From Marinobacter sp050379415 (GTDB lineage: Bacteria; Pseudomonadota; Gammaproteobacteria; Pseudomonadales; Oleiphilaceae): a stretch of 64,000 bases of DNA. Made by a program: the position numbers and the translations under genes. The stretch lies in the NCBI RefSeq assembly GCF_050379415.1, contig NZ_JBNRLS010000001.1, forward strand, positions 1-64,000. The letters are read 5' to 3'. Of the stretch, positions 1-8,935 are shown piece after piece (position 1 is the stretch's first letter; each line of letters opens with the position of its first letter). The notes under the pieces were generated by a model. It was given only the letters and a program-made list of their open reading frames with translations. It had not been told where the DNA came from and ran no database searches.

Positions 1-296
1 TTAATAGAAAGAGGTGCAACCCAAAATAAATGCAAAAAAAGAGAGGCTGCCTGTGCCAACAACTTATGTATTTGCCAGAACTTTACCCATTTCGACATAT
101 GATAGAAGTAATATACTGGATATCGAAGGACCGTTTTTTTACAATTTATATCCTGAAAAAGTTCTATAGCGTTTGACTTTTGAAGAAACAGAACCTCGAC
201 TTCGACACCATTCTCCACTAACGCCTTAGCCACATAGCTCATGCTCTTTGGTGCCCCACCGATACCTTTACCATGATGGATCATTAAAACTTTCAA
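1..296 (-). CDS. Glycosyltransferase, family 4-like, N-terminal part (runs off the left edge)
   Basis: An open frame runs from a TTG start at 296 to the window edge, about 98 residues. It begins LKVLMIHHGKGIGGAPKSM, the usual first strand and Gly-rich loop of the N-terminal Rossmann domain of GT-B glycosyltransferases. A GGAG ribosome site 8 bases upstream favours the TTG over the in-frame ATG at 284. The C-terminal nucleotide-sugar-binding half is outside the window, so donor and acceptor cannot be guessed. It is the last visible gene of the minus-strand polysaccharide operon. The first ~100 residues match GT4 style, but the family assignment stays tentative. Confidence 0.6.
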   Translation of the reverse strand, partial: MKVLMIHHGKGIGGAPKSMSYVAKALVENGVEVEVLFLQKSNAIELFQDINCKKTVLRYPVYYFYHMSKWVKFWQIHKLLAQAASLFLHLFWVAPLSI

Positions 297-922
297 TAGG
301 ATCTCCAGCGTACAATTCTGACCATTAAATCGGGTTGATTGGAGTATTATTACTCTTATACTAACTTCTTAGTGCCTCTTAAACATATTCCTAAGAAACC
401 CAAATACTTGCCCCTGCTGAAGTATAAAGCTTATTGAGCTGGCTACGGTAACAGGGTGGTCAGCAGGGTTCTAAAAATAAGTTTCAACGAGCAAATGGAG
501 AACTAGGTTCGCGGGACGCAATAATACATAGAATAACGCAAAAGTACGCAATCCCGCAGTGATCCCCACTTGTAGACCAGGGTGTCCAAACGGCGGAGGA
601 TGCTTTTGGAGAATGCTAGCTACTGTAGCAAAGCTGACAACATTGAGCGGCTCTCCCTTGGTTTATCAAAGCAATCTATCTTTCGCAGGAACACATATCG
701 GATCACTTTTAATCCACCCCACAACGTGGGGTTACCCTAACGTCAGGGGAGGATCATGTGGAAAATGTTTTTAAGCTGGCCGGCATTGACTTTCGTTCCC
801 CGCTCGCCACTCTAAATAGAAACAAGGAAACGGATTTCAGCACGTCGTGCCCTTTCTCAACCCATTCAGTCTAATTGCTGCGTTTTCTGGACACGAAGTT
901 TCCAATTTTCTACCGCGTCGAA
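297..922. other. 626-bp stretch without a convincing gene
   Basis: Both strands carry frequent stops. The only frame over 60 codons (559-774, plus) is Cys/Gly-rich, has no ribosome site and resembles no family I know. A small perfect hairpin, CCCCAC-AAC-GTGGGG, lies at 717-731. The gap is unusual because neighbouring genes in this operon are close together, so a decayed gene or a recombination scar is possible. Confidence 0.5.
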
Positions 923-1756
923 TCAAAAGAGTCGGTCCGTAAAGCTCGCATACTGCTCCAACCGTCTAACTACAACATCGTTATCGCAAACGGATATTCC
1001 CAAATAGGCCTTAAACTTTAATGCCAAACGCTCAAACAACGCTTTAAAAAATTTATCCCACGCAGAAACCTTTGACGAGGCGTTGGTAGCCGATAACGCT
1101 CCAGACGCTTCAACCGGGTAAACATGCTTTCCTGCCTCTGGCGAAACAATAACCTCTGTACCAATCATTTTTCTCGCCAAATGAAACCAAAGATCATCCT
1201 GTTTCGGCGCTAGGTCTTTAAAATCCTCACTGAACATAGTGTCTTTATCCAGCAATGGCTTTCGATACAATACACCCGCAATTCCAATTGGCAAAAGATC
1301 CCTCCCCCTAGAACCTAAAGGGACAACCTGCCAGTTCAAATAGCTTTGTCTTCGCCCTAGCGGATTTTTCGCCGGCCGACGAGCCCTGCCACAAACAATT
1401 TCCGAAGGGTGCTGCTTTGCAGTCTGGACGAGCGAAGATAGCCACTCTTCGCCGTATATAACATCATCATCACAAGTTACTATCCAGTCTTCATCATTAG
1501 CCGTACGGTATACTGGCAATAGCTTTCTGTAAGGGCCCGTGTTTTCAACCCAGACAATCTCAACTTGGCCTCGGTCGACCATCGAACCCAACCAAACCGG
1601 CAGCTCCCTAATGCCCTCATCAATCAGGTAAGGATCTTTTGATATACACAACGCTATTCTGTCGGCCCGGTACTGCTGATTTAGAAGGGAGAGAAGCGTG
1701 TACCTTAATACCGGCAACCTTGTCGAGGTTGAAGTTAGCGTCACAATTAGTGTCAT
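923..1756 (-). CDS. Glycosyltransferase (GT2/GT-A-like)
   Basis: A 277-residue protein beginning MTLIVTLTSTSTRLPVL, a GT-A-style first strand. CDDD at residues 95-98, after a hydrophobic strand, fits the metal-binding DXD motif, and QDDLW at 186-190 resembles the catalytic acidic motif that follows in this fold. No membrane segment is evident, so a cytoplasmic enzyme adding a sugar to the lipid-linked repeat unit is likely. It lies between a sulfotransferase (upstream in transcription) and the partial GT4 gene. Donor and linkage are unknown. It could also belong to a smaller unclassified GT-A family. Confidence 0.65.
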   Translation of the reverse strand: MTLIVTLTSTSTRLPVLRYTLLSLLNQQYRADRIALCISKDPYLIDEGIRELPVWLGSMVDRGQVEIVWVENTGPYRKLLPVYRTANDEDWIVTCDDDVIYGEEWLSSLVQTAKQHPSEIVCGRARRPAKNPLGRRQSYLNWQVVPLGSRGRDLLPIGIAGVLYRKPLLDKDTMFSEDFKDLAPKQDDLWFHLARKMIGTEVIVSPEAGKHVYPVEASGALSATNASSKVSAWDKFFKALFERLALKFKAYLGISVCDNDVVVRRLEQYASFTDRLF

Positions 1757-1863
1757 ATTGATTCCACGACTGCACTATTCACAAAACAATGACTTTTAAA
1801 AAGCAATTAATTTGCTCTTTTCCAAAAACAATAACCAGAATATATCATTCTAGTTCACAAAAA

Positions 1864-2499
1864 TTAGTATCCGAAAACTTTATAGTCATTTTTATAGATC
1901 TCCAAGATCTTATGCTCCGTGTGCTTCGAGATCTCTTCACATTTAGCCGGCGACTTATTAACTAAATCCAATCCTTTAAAGCGTGATAACTTCAAATTAC
2001 GTGCAACATTTTCAAAATCAGAATCAATCGATTCGAACTTTCCTACAAAATCAACCTGGATTTCGCCTTTCCAATCACAAAGGTACCAGCTTTGTGGACG
2101 GAATATTGGATGATAAATCATACTGCCTTTTGAAAGCTCATCATCTACGAACTCATTAAAGCTTTTGTATCTACTAAGATAATCAGAAACAGAAAGATCA
2201 CCGACTTGATTTCCTCCTGATTTTAAATAGTTATACCCCGAAAACGCACGATCTAGCGGGTTTCGCACAAAGGCGAATTTATAAAACTCTTTAAACCTTT
2301 TCGGTGAAGCTTGTTGATATACCCACCATGGCAAGTGTTGTCGACCAGTTACGGGCTCCCCTAAAGCCACTCGCACAGCTGTCCCAGCGGCTTTTGGAAT
2401 ATGCACGAAAATAACTTTTCTCTTTAAACCTGCGAGAGTATAAGGGAATAGTGCTTGCTGGTAGATAGACGTGCCTTTCAACAAAACTCTTTTTAACAT
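1864..2499 (-). CDS. Carbohydrate sulfotransferase (Sulfotransfer_2-like)
   Basis: A 211-residue protein with both PAPS-binding signatures of this family: HIPKAAGTAV at residues 33-42 (5'-phosphosulfate loop) and FVRNPLDRAFSGY at 77-89 (3'-phosphate site). The spacing of about 45 residues is normal for bacterial members. It should transfer sulfate from PAPS to a sugar hydroxyl, releasing PAP. It lies 31 bases after the flippase gene in the direction of transcription, so it probably acts on the exported polysaccharide or its lipid-linked precursor. It is one of five sulfotransferases in the window. Confidence 0.85.
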   Translation of the reverse strand: MLKRVLLKGTSIYQQALFPYTLAGLKRKVIFVHIPKAAGTAVRVALGEPVTGRQHLPWWVYQQASPKRFKEFYKFAFVRNPLDRAFSGYNYLKSGGNQVGDLSVSDYLSRYKSFNEFVDDELSKGSMIYHPIFRPQSWYLCDWKGEIQVDFVGKFESIDSDFENVARNLKLSRFKGLDLVNKSPAKCEEISKHTEHKILEIYKNDYKVFGY

Positions 2500-2530
2500 A
2501 CCAAACTCTAACGGTTATCAGCGGGCGCAA

Positions 2531-3814
2531 TTAGAAAGCCGCAGCGTTAATACCAATATGACGCTTGACCATCTTATGCAAAAGTGTGTTCCAAGAAATA
2601 ATTCCCAATGCAATGCCCATGGCGGCGCCAATAGCACCAAATGACGGCACAAGAGCAAGGCAAAGGATTAAGTTAATAAGGACAGCTAGCACCTGGCCTT
2701 TGAGGGTTTCTCTCTCGTAACCGGTCATTGACAATATGTACCCAACAGAACCGAAGAAAACGTTGAATAGTTGTCCAACCGCGATTATGACGACCGGCCA
2801 ATATGAAATTCCTGAATACTCAGCGCCGAATGCGAACCGAATCAGTGGTTCGCCACCAAAAACTAGAACGCTTGCAACCGGAAGAGCAAAGAGGAAACTA
2901 CCACGGGCTGATTTTCGCGCAAGATTTTGGAGCAAAGCCTTATCACCATCTCTGTGGGCACGCACGATGTATGGAGCAATTACCATGTTTACGAGCGTTA
3001 GCGACATTACAACAAGTTGCCCACCACGCTCTGCAACACGCATAGCAGCGGTTTGCTCGTCCGTACTGAGCACACCTAGAATAATTATTCCGATCTGGGC
3101 GTTCATAACACCCACCAGCGCAATCATAGTGAAGGGCAGCAAGGCGGTTTTCCAATGCTTTAGCCGATAGACCGCCTCAGCCCTCTTAGCCTCGCTTGGC
3201 TGGATTTTGAAAAACATCCAGCTAGCGAGCAAAAATACAAATGCCGCTGCTAGTACTTGACTCCAGATTGCTACTTCGGCATCAAGAATGCCTTGCCAAG
3301 CCAGAATAGCAAACAACACCAACACTACCGCCGGCTGAATAAGCTGGCCAGGTGCCTCTGCGTAAGCAGGCAAGCCAAGGCCCTTGATTGTGCCGACTCG
3401 AACTGCAGCCAAACCGCCAAGCGGTACCAATAGCAAAGCTATGGGAAGCAAAGACCATTTACCGTCAGTTGGTACGAAATTATATTCTAACCCCAGCATC
3501 CAATAGCCGATGACTATTGCTGCAGTTACCATTAAGACCCATACGTGAGAAGCTCTCAAGGCACCTTGGTACAATGCCCAGCTTTTTGAATGGGCAAATG
3601 TTGCTACTTCTCTGGTTAGGAGCTGCGGGAGGCCGCCACTTATCGGTAGGGCGATAAGTGGAACCAGCGCCATTATGAAAGTGTACTGGCCGAACCCCTC
3701 CGGGCCGAGAGTTCGAGCTAGGATGATACTTGTTGCCAAGCCGATGGGTATAGAGAGAAGCTTTATGGCTCCTACACCCATGAAGCTTTTAATTAGCTGT
3801 TTTCTTAGGCTCAA
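2531..3814 (-). CDS. Wzx-type flippase (MOP superfamily)
   Basis: A 427-residue, highly hydrophobic protein with about 12 membrane segments. The N-terminus (KSFMGVGAIKLLSIPIG, then ILARTLGPEGFGQY) matches the opening of polysaccharide-type MOP transporters, where LGPEGFGQY is a recurring element. The expected role is moving undecaprenyl-diphosphate-linked repeat units across the inner membrane. It sits downstream of wza-wzb-wzc, as in Wzx/Wzy loci. A second flippase at 24539-25972 belongs to a different subgroup, so either two glycans are exported or one protein has a specialised substrate. Confidence 0.8.
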   Translation of the reverse strand: MSLRKQLIKSFMGVGAIKLLSIPIGLATSIILARTLGPEGFGQYTFIMALVPLIALPISGGLPQLLTREVATFAHSKSWALYQGALRASHVWVLMVTAAIVIGYWMLGLEYNFVPTDGKWSLLPIALLLVPLGGLAAVRVGTIKGLGLPAYAEAPGQLIQPAVVLVLFAILAWQGILDAEVAIWSQVLAAAFVFLLASWMFFKIQPSEAKRAEAVYRLKHWKTALLPFTMIALVGVMNAQIGIIILGVLSTDEQTAAMRVAERGGQLVVMSLTLVNMVIAPYIVRAHRDGDKALLQNLARKSARGSFLFALPVASVLVFGGEPLIRFAFGAEYSGISYWPVVIIAVGQLFNVFFGSVGYILSMTGYERETLKGQVLAVLINLILCLALVPSFGAIGAAMGIALGIISWNTLLHKMVKRHIGINAAAF

Positions 3815-3951
3815 TTTTGAAGTGTCCGGGGGTTAGATGCCGCGAGATGAACTTGATTGATGATCATCCCGGGAGTTTGGGTAGGGCCAAGCCACGATTG
3901 TAGACTGATAGTTTTTTGTGAGGGGGCTGCTTGCAACAACGTCCCACCGCC

Positions 3952-6165
3952 CTACCTCGCGGATTTGTAGACGTAGTTGTAGTAACCGTACCCACCATAA
4001 CCATAGTTAGATGCTTTCTTTTCTACGGCGTTGAAGATTACGCCTTTTACTTCTATGCCGTTTTGTTCAAAGCGGCGCTTGGTAAGTTCCAGTTCTTTGG
4101 CCGGATTGGTGCCGAAGCGGGCTACCAGCATGGTGGTACCGGCATGTTTGCCTACGATGGCCGCGTCGGTTACCGCAAGGATGGGCGGGGTGTCTACGAT
4201 GACCAGGTCGTAGTTGGTGCTGGCTTTTTTGAGGAACTCGTCAAACCGTTTGCTCATCAGCAGTTCTGACGGGTTGGGCGGTACGGTGCCCCGACTCATG
4301 AAGTCCAGGCCTTCTACATTGCTATGTTCTGTGGCTTCTTCCAGCGTTGCTTTGCCTGCTAGCAGGTCCGAAAGCCCCTTGTCGTTATTTACATTGAACA
4401 CATCATGGGAGAAGCCGCGGCGCAGGTCCCCGTCGATTAACAGTACCCGTTGGTTGGCCATGGCCATTACAGCAGCTAGGTTAACAGATACAAAGGTTTT
4501 GCCCACGCCGGGACTAGGGCCGGAGATCATGAGGATGTTGTTGCGGGCGTCCATCATGCCGAAGTGGAGGCTGGTGCGCAGACTGCGTAGGCTCTCCACA
4601 GCCAGGTCTGCCGGATTCACTTCGGCTAGCAAGCCGGAGGCGTGTTCTTTCCGGCCGCGTTTCTTTTTCGCCATGTCGGCCTGGGTTTCAGACAATGGTA
4701 CAGTCGCATATACCGGCAGGCCAAGTTTTTCGATGTCGTCTGGTTTTTCTATACCGCGGTTCAGCATGGCCCGCACCAGTACGATGCCGGTGCCGATCAA
4801 GCCGCCCAGCAGCAGGGCCACGACTGCGATCAAGGCCCGCTTGGGTTTTACTGGAGCCTGGGCATTTACTGCGGCCTCATCCACTACCCGCACGTTCCCC
4901 ACAGTGCCGGCCCGAGCGATGTCCAGCTGCTGGATATTAGAGAGCATTTGCAGGTAGATTTTGTTGCCCACTTCTACATCCCGGCGCAGCCGGACCAGTC
5001 TCTGCTGGGTCTCGGGAAGGCCACTGAGGCGCTGGTTCAGCTCAGCTCGGCGCTGCTTCAGTTCCGCCATCTGGGAGGCCCAAGCCTTGTAACGAGGATG
5101 CGTGGGCTGGAATCGCTGCTCAATTTCCGCACGCTGGAACTCCAGTTCGGAGATCCGGGTTTCAAGGTCCACGATCTGCTCAAGGAGCGCCGTACCCTCC
5201 GCGGTAATGTCGATGGTTTCCTCTTCCACCTGGTACTGGTTCAGCTTTTGCTCCGCGGTCTCCAGTTCCCTTCTTACCTCCGGTAGGGAGTTGCGAAGGA
5301 ATTCCAGGGATTTGGCGGCCTCGGCACTGGCTCGTTCTACGTTTTGGCGCACGTAATTCTGCCCGACTGCCGCTAGCACTTGTTCGGCCATGGCTGGGTC
5401 AGTGCTTTCGTAGGCCAGCTCAATGATTCCGGAACCGTTGCCTTTCTCGGAAGCAGAAACCGCCTTCTGGAGATCCATCGTCGCCGTGTACTGGCTCCGC
5501 TTGGACACATTGAAGCGGGTGCCGGGAAGAGCCACCAATTCAGTAACCATTAAAGCGTAACCGTTTGCCTCCGCTGGACTGTTGGACTTGCCCTCAAGAA
5601 TCAATTCTTCCTCTTCGTTATACAGACGCCAATTATTGTCATCTCCGGCTTTCAAGACGAACGTACCTGTTCTCGACGGCACTTCCATGCGGGTGATGGT
5701 GAGCTTTTCTCCACCCCAGGCATAACCATCACCCCACAGCGGTTCGGCCAGTTCGCCTTCACCACCGTTGTATCGCCTCGCAATCGTGGCGCCAATCAGG
5801 GGGAAATAATCGGGTGTTGCCGTAATATCGAGGTTCAGATTGTCTGCCACCTCACCCAATACTCGACGACTCTTGATGAGCTGGATTTCTGTTTCAGCGT
5901 TGGAAGGTGTTTCCAGCAATCCGCCAAGCTCTTCCATGCCCGGCAGGCCACCCTGCTTTTCTTCTACCTGGATAAGAGCGTTGGCCCGGTACACCGGCGG
6001 CTGAATCAGGGCATAGAACACGCCGATAGCGGTGAATATCACCGTTACGGCGGCAATCAGCCATTTGCCATCCCAGAGGGTACCAAGCAGGGCGAGCAGG
6101 TCGATTTCGTCGTCTTGCGGGGCGTTGGTCTGGTAGCTCGGGTTGGTTGCGGTGGTGTCGGTCAT
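3952..6165 (-). CDS. wzc: Wzc/Etk-type tyrosine autokinase and chain-length regulator
   Basis: A 737-residue inner-membrane protein. Membrane segments lie at about residues 34-54 and 444-466 and flank a periplasmic Wzz-type domain with coiled coil (about 280-400). A Pro-rich approach to the second segment follows. The cytoplasmic BY-kinase domain has Walker A GPSPGVGKT (549-557), Walker A' LLIDGDLR (575-582) and Walker B VIVDTPP (655-661). The C-terminus (721-733) holds seven tyrosines separated by Gly and Asn, the autophosphorylation tail. It would control polymer length and export with Wza, with dephosphorylation by Wzb, whose gene lies 5 bases upstream. Full length with all motifs intact. 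Confidence 0.95.
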   Translation of the reverse strand: MTDTTATNPSYQTNAPQDDEIDLLALLGTLWDGKWLIAAVTVIFTAIGVFYALIQPPVYRANALIQVEEKQGGLPGMEELGGLLETPSNAETEIQLIKSRRVLGEVADNLNLDITATPDYFPLIGATIARRYNGGEGELAEPLWGDGYAWGGEKLTITRMEVPSRTGTFVLKAGDDNNWRLYNEEEELILEGKSNSPAEANGYALMVTELVALPGTRFNVSKRSQYTATMDLQKAVSASEKGNGSGIIELAYESTDPAMAEQVLAAVGQNYVRQNVERASAEAAKSLEFLRNSLPEVRRELETAEQKLNQYQVEEETIDITAEGTALLEQIVDLETRISELEFQRAEIEQRFQPTHPRYKAWASQMAELKQRRAELNQRLSGLPETQQRLVRLRRDVEVGNKIYLQMLSNIQQLDIARAGTVGNVRVVDEAAVNAQAPVKPKRALIAVVALLLGGLIGTGIVLVRAMLNRGIEKPDDIEKLGLPVYATVPLSETQADMAKKKRGRKEHASGLLAEVNPADLAVESLRSLRTSLHFGMMDARNNILMISGPSPGVGKTFVSVNLAAVMAMANQRVLLIDGDLRRGFSHDVFNVNNDKGLSDLLAGKATLEEATEHSNVEGLDFMSRGTVPPNPSELLMSKRFDEFLKKASTNYDLVIVDTPPILAVTDAAIVGKHAGTTMLVARFGTNPAKELELTKRRFEQNGIEVKGVIFNAVEKKASNYGYGGYGYYNYVYKSAR

Positions 6166-6170
6166 GTAAT

Positions 6171-6614
6171 TCAGTTACCCAGGTATTTGAGCCAGCTTTC
6201 GGTGGCTTGGTCTATCAGTTTGAACACGTGTTCGAAGGCCGGGCGCTGCTGGCGGTAGGGGTCTGGCACCGGCCGGTTGTTCTGCCATTTGCCCAACAGG
6301 AAGGCTCGGCCGCGAATTTGCGGAGCGATTTCGTGCAGGCGCTTCAGGTGGCCTTCCTCCATGGCCAGGATCAGGTCGGCACTAGCCAGCATTTCTTGAG
6401 TGACTTGCCTTGCCCGGTGTGCAGTGGCGTCTATGCCCCGCTCCTTCAGCAATTCCACGGCGGTGTTATCTGCTGGTTTGTCCACCAGTGCGCCTATACC
6501 GGCGGAGTGTACTTGTTTGCCGCTGTGTTCAAGCAGCCGGGCCCGCAGCAGGTATTCTGCCATGGGGCTGCGGCAAATGTTGCCTACGCACACGATGAGG
6601 ATGTTATTGAACAT
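6171..6614 (-). CDS. wzb: Low-molecular-weight protein tyrosine phosphatase (Wzb/Etp)
   Basis: A 147-residue protein, the normal length of the family. The phosphate loop C-X5-R is C9 to R15 (CVGNICR) and the general-acid motif is VPDPY with D118. It is expected to remove phosphate from the tyrosine cluster of the adjacent Wzc kinase. It lies 4 bases after wza and 5 before wzc, the classical wza-wzb-wzc order. Confidence 0.95.
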   Translation of the reverse strand: MFNNILIVCVGNICRSPMAEYLLRARLLEHSGKQVHSAGIGALVDKPADNTAVELLKERGIDATAHRARQVTQEMLASADLILAMEEGHLKRLHEIAPQIRGRAFLLGKWQNNRPVPDPYRQQRPAFEHVFKLIDQATESWLKYLGN

Positions 6615-6618
6615 CGTT

Positions 6619-7725
6619 TTAGTCGTTGGTCGTTACTTCGTCTTCAGCCCGGGCGAAGAAGTAGACGGCCTGGGCGGTGGGTACGATCTGTGCGATCAGG
6701 CGATTCCAGCGGGCGATGGGCGCTGCGGTTACGTAGACGATATCCCGCGGCTGCAGAGTGAACTGATCTGCCAGTACCAATGCAGTGGCGTTACGTGCGT
6801 GCAACTGGAACACCTCGGCGATTTTACCCGTTTCCTCGGGCGCCTTACGGATTACGAATACGCCACTGGCGTCCGCGGTGGCCTGCGCGAAACCGCCGGC
6901 ATCTGCGAGGGCTTCGGCAAGGGTTATGTCTGAGCGACCGATGTTGAGGCTGCTTGGCTGGCCAACTTCACCCAGAACGAAAACTTTGGCGGCATCGTTA
7001 CGGGCCACATGGATGATGTCGTTCGGGCGAAGCAATACATTTTCTCGGGTGTCGCCCTGTCTGTATAGTTCACGCAGCGAATAGCGTTTGGTTTCGCCGT
7101 TGCGGGTGAGCGTGACATTGGTCCAGTCCGCTACTTCGGTGAGACCGCCGGCGTTGCTGACAGCTTGAAGGAGTGTCAGGGGTACGTTGGTAATTGGTTG
7201 GGTTCCAGGCTGTTTTAATTCGCCGGTCAGGTAAACGCGCTTGGAGCGGAAGGACGCTACGGTCACGTCCACCTGCGGTGATTCAATGTATTCCGCCAGA
7301 CGCTCCCGGAGGATTTCTCGAATCTCGGTGACTTTCAGGCCGGCGACTTCTACTTCGCCAACATAGGGGTAAAAGATGGTGCCATCGCTGTGGACCCAGT
7401 TGCCGGCTTCGGAGGGGCTGCGGTCTCCGCCAGCGGGAATAGTGAGCTCGGGATGATCCCAGACGGTGATGTTCAGAACGTCGCCCCGGTTTACCTCGTA
7501 ATCGTAGCTGTTGATCTCAGATTCCAGCTTCCGGTTAAGGACGGGATTTGAGTCAGGCTTCGCCATCTTTTCCTGCAAAAGCTTTGGAGTGATGGTGTAG
7601 ATGTTGACCATCTTGTCCAGATCCATGCTCTCGTCTTCATCCTGATCATAAGGGATGTGGGCTCCGGGTATGACAGCGCAACCAGAGAGACTGAGGATTA
7701 TGAGCAGGGAAAATAGGGCTTTCAT
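6619..7725 (-). CDS. wza: Outer-membrane polysaccharide export lipoprotein (Wza/GfcE)
   Basis: A 368-residue lipoprotein. The signal sequence ends in lipobox LSGC with Cys16. The following polysaccharide export domain includes VNRGDVLNITVWDHPEL, a typical Poly_export start, and then SLBB-like repeats with VYLTGELKQPGT and VFVLGEVGQPSS. The C-terminal region around MARWNRLIAQIVP-type residues resembles the amphipathic outer-membrane helix of Wza. It should form the octameric export channel matched to Wzc. It is the third gene of the yjbH-led operon. Confidence 0.93.
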   Translation of the reverse strand: MKALFSLLIILSLSGCAVIPGAHIPYDQDEDESMDLDKMVNIYTITPKLLQEKMAKPDSNPVLNRKLESEINSYDYEVNRGDVLNITVWDHPELTIPAGGDRSPSEAGNWVHSDGTIFYPYVGEVEVAGLKVTEIREILRERLAEYIESPQVDVTVASFRSKRVYLTGELKQPGTQPITNVPLTLLQAVSNAGGLTEVADWTNVTLTRNGETKRYSLRELYRQGDTRENVLLRPNDIIHVARNDAAKVFVLGEVGQPSSLNIGRSDITLAEALADAGGFAQATADASGVFVIRKAPEETGKIAEVFQLHARNATALVLADQFTLQPRDIVYVTAAPIARWNRLIAQIVPTAQAVYFFARAEDEVTTND

Positions 7726-7771
7726 CCGGGATTGAGGTTCCGTGGTTGGAAATTGGATTTACAGAATTAAC

Positions 7772-7798
7772 AAAGGGGCTGGCGTTGCCAGCCCCTTT
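7772..7798 (-). terminator. Rho-independent terminator after the lipoprotein gene
   Basis: A perfect 12-bp stem (AAAGGGGCTGGC with GCCAGCCCCTTT) with a 3-base loop lies between the lipoprotein gene and wza. On the minus strand it is followed by TTTGTTAATTCT; the other strand also has a T-run. In an RfaH-controlled operon this would be a natural read-through point, setting wza-wzb-wzc expression below that of the upstream genes unless antitermination acts. Confidence 0.75.
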
Positions 7799-7820
7799 CC
7801 TTTTTGCGCTGGCTGTTATC

Positions 7821-8786
7821 TTATGAGCCTGTGCCGCCGGTTGCACCGGTGGGCGGTTCCTCGGTCGTGATTGCGTCCTCAAGTTCCGCTTGGGCAGCCG
7901 CATCCTGAGTTGCCTGCTCATCGATGGCTTGTGCGTCGGGAGCAGCCGGGGCTTCATAAGTGCCAGAGCCGGAGCTCATGATTGTCTCGGCATTGTACCC
8001 ATCCAGATCATTCGCGGTAGCGCCGCCATCAGAGAATTCCTGCACGACTGCCGCTACATTGGCCGGGATCAGGCTTTCTACCAGTGCACCGAAAGCAGCA
8101 GTTTCGCTGAGGTCCGGATTGGACTCCAGAACCACGTCCACATCTGCAATCAGATCAACAATCTGGGCACTCAATACCTGGTTGATCAGGTGCAGCTCAG
8201 CAGCGGTACGCTTATCGCTTCCGGAGGCACTTGTAAACGCGGCGATCGGATCATAAGTGGTCAAATCGACAGATACACCCAGCTCGGTGGCGAGCTCCGA
8301 GGCTGCATCAGCTTTAAGTTGAGCCAACGTAGCTGTTGAGCCAGCGGCCAGGGCACTCTCGACCTTCATCTGTATGATAGTGCTGAAGCCACTGATCGCA
8401 GTGCTGCCTGCCGGGGCCAGGAATTTCAGATTCGGATCAGCTTGCGCGCCGGTGTCTTCATCAATGGTGCTCTCATTCGATTCCAGTACGAGCGGAGTCA
8501 GCAGTTGAGCGTCAGTCAGGCCCACCAGGCTGAACTGGCCACCCGCACCGGTGGTGGTGCTCGGCTCACCCACGTCACAGGTTTTGTTCAGGTTCTCGTC
8601 CACACAAACGGTGGCGCCTACCAGGTAGCCATCATATACAACGCCGTCAGACACGCCGCTGGGAGTCTCACCCGGGGGCAGCGGGGAGCCGTCGTTGTCG
8701 GAGCAACCCGCAACAATCATCATCGGGGCCAGGATGGCAGTGGCCATCAGGTTACGCGTGAACAATCCTTTCTTGAACTGAGTCAT
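7821..8786 (-). CDS. Putative lipoprotein of the polysaccharide export operon, unknown function
   Basis: A 321-residue protein with a lipoprotein signal (AILAPMMIVAGC, Cys28), then an acidic Gly/Ser/Pro linker. Next comes a segment (about 50-90) resembling a small carboxypeptidase-regulatory-like beta domain (GYLVGATVCVDENLNKTCD, then GAGGQFSLVGL). The rest is largely helical and Ala-rich, ending in a low-complexity Thr/Pro/Gly tail. I do not recognise a named family. It lies between yjbH and wza, the position where group 4 capsule operons carry small lipoproteins (GfcB) of other sequence, so a periplasmic or outer-membrane accessory role in export is inferred only from context. Confidence 0.6.
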   Translation of the reverse strand: MTQFKKGLFTRNLMATAILAPMMIVAGCSDNDGSPLPPGETPSGVSDGVVYDGYLVGATVCVDENLNKTCDVGEPSTTTGAGGQFSLVGLTDAQLLTPLVLESNESTIDEDTGAQADPNLKFLAPAGSTAISGFSTIIQMKVESALAAGSTATLAQLKADAASELATELGVSVDLTTYDPIAAFTSASGSDKRTAAELHLINQVLSAQIVDLIADVDVVLESNPDLSETAAFGALVESLIPANVAAVVQEFSDGGATANDLDGYNAETIMSSGSGTYEAPAAPDAQAIDEQATQDAAAQAELEDAITTEEPPTGATGGTGS

Positions 8787-8846
8787 ATTAGCCTCTTAAT
8801 CTCCTGAATGAGCGTTAGCACGTCTTTTTTGTGTTGCTTTTTATCA

Positions 8847-8863
8847 AAGGGCTCAGTGCCCTT
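8847..8863 (-). terminator. Weak hairpin between yjbH and the lipoprotein gene
   Basis: A 6-bp stem (AAGGGC/GCCCTT) with a 5-base loop, followed on the minus strand by an A/T-rich run with several T residues. It is short and could be an attenuator or an RNA-processing site. Confidence 0.3.
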
Positions 8864-8935
8864 CACTATAGAGAAGCGAACCGGAAACGCAACGTTTACA
8901 ACCTCATACAGATTGTTTGGGGTTTCCGCTGATCT

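Noticed and set aside
559..774. 71-codon plus-strand frame
   Set aside because: No ribosome site, odd Cys/Gly/Pro composition, no family resemblance; the surrounding DNA has stops in every other frame.
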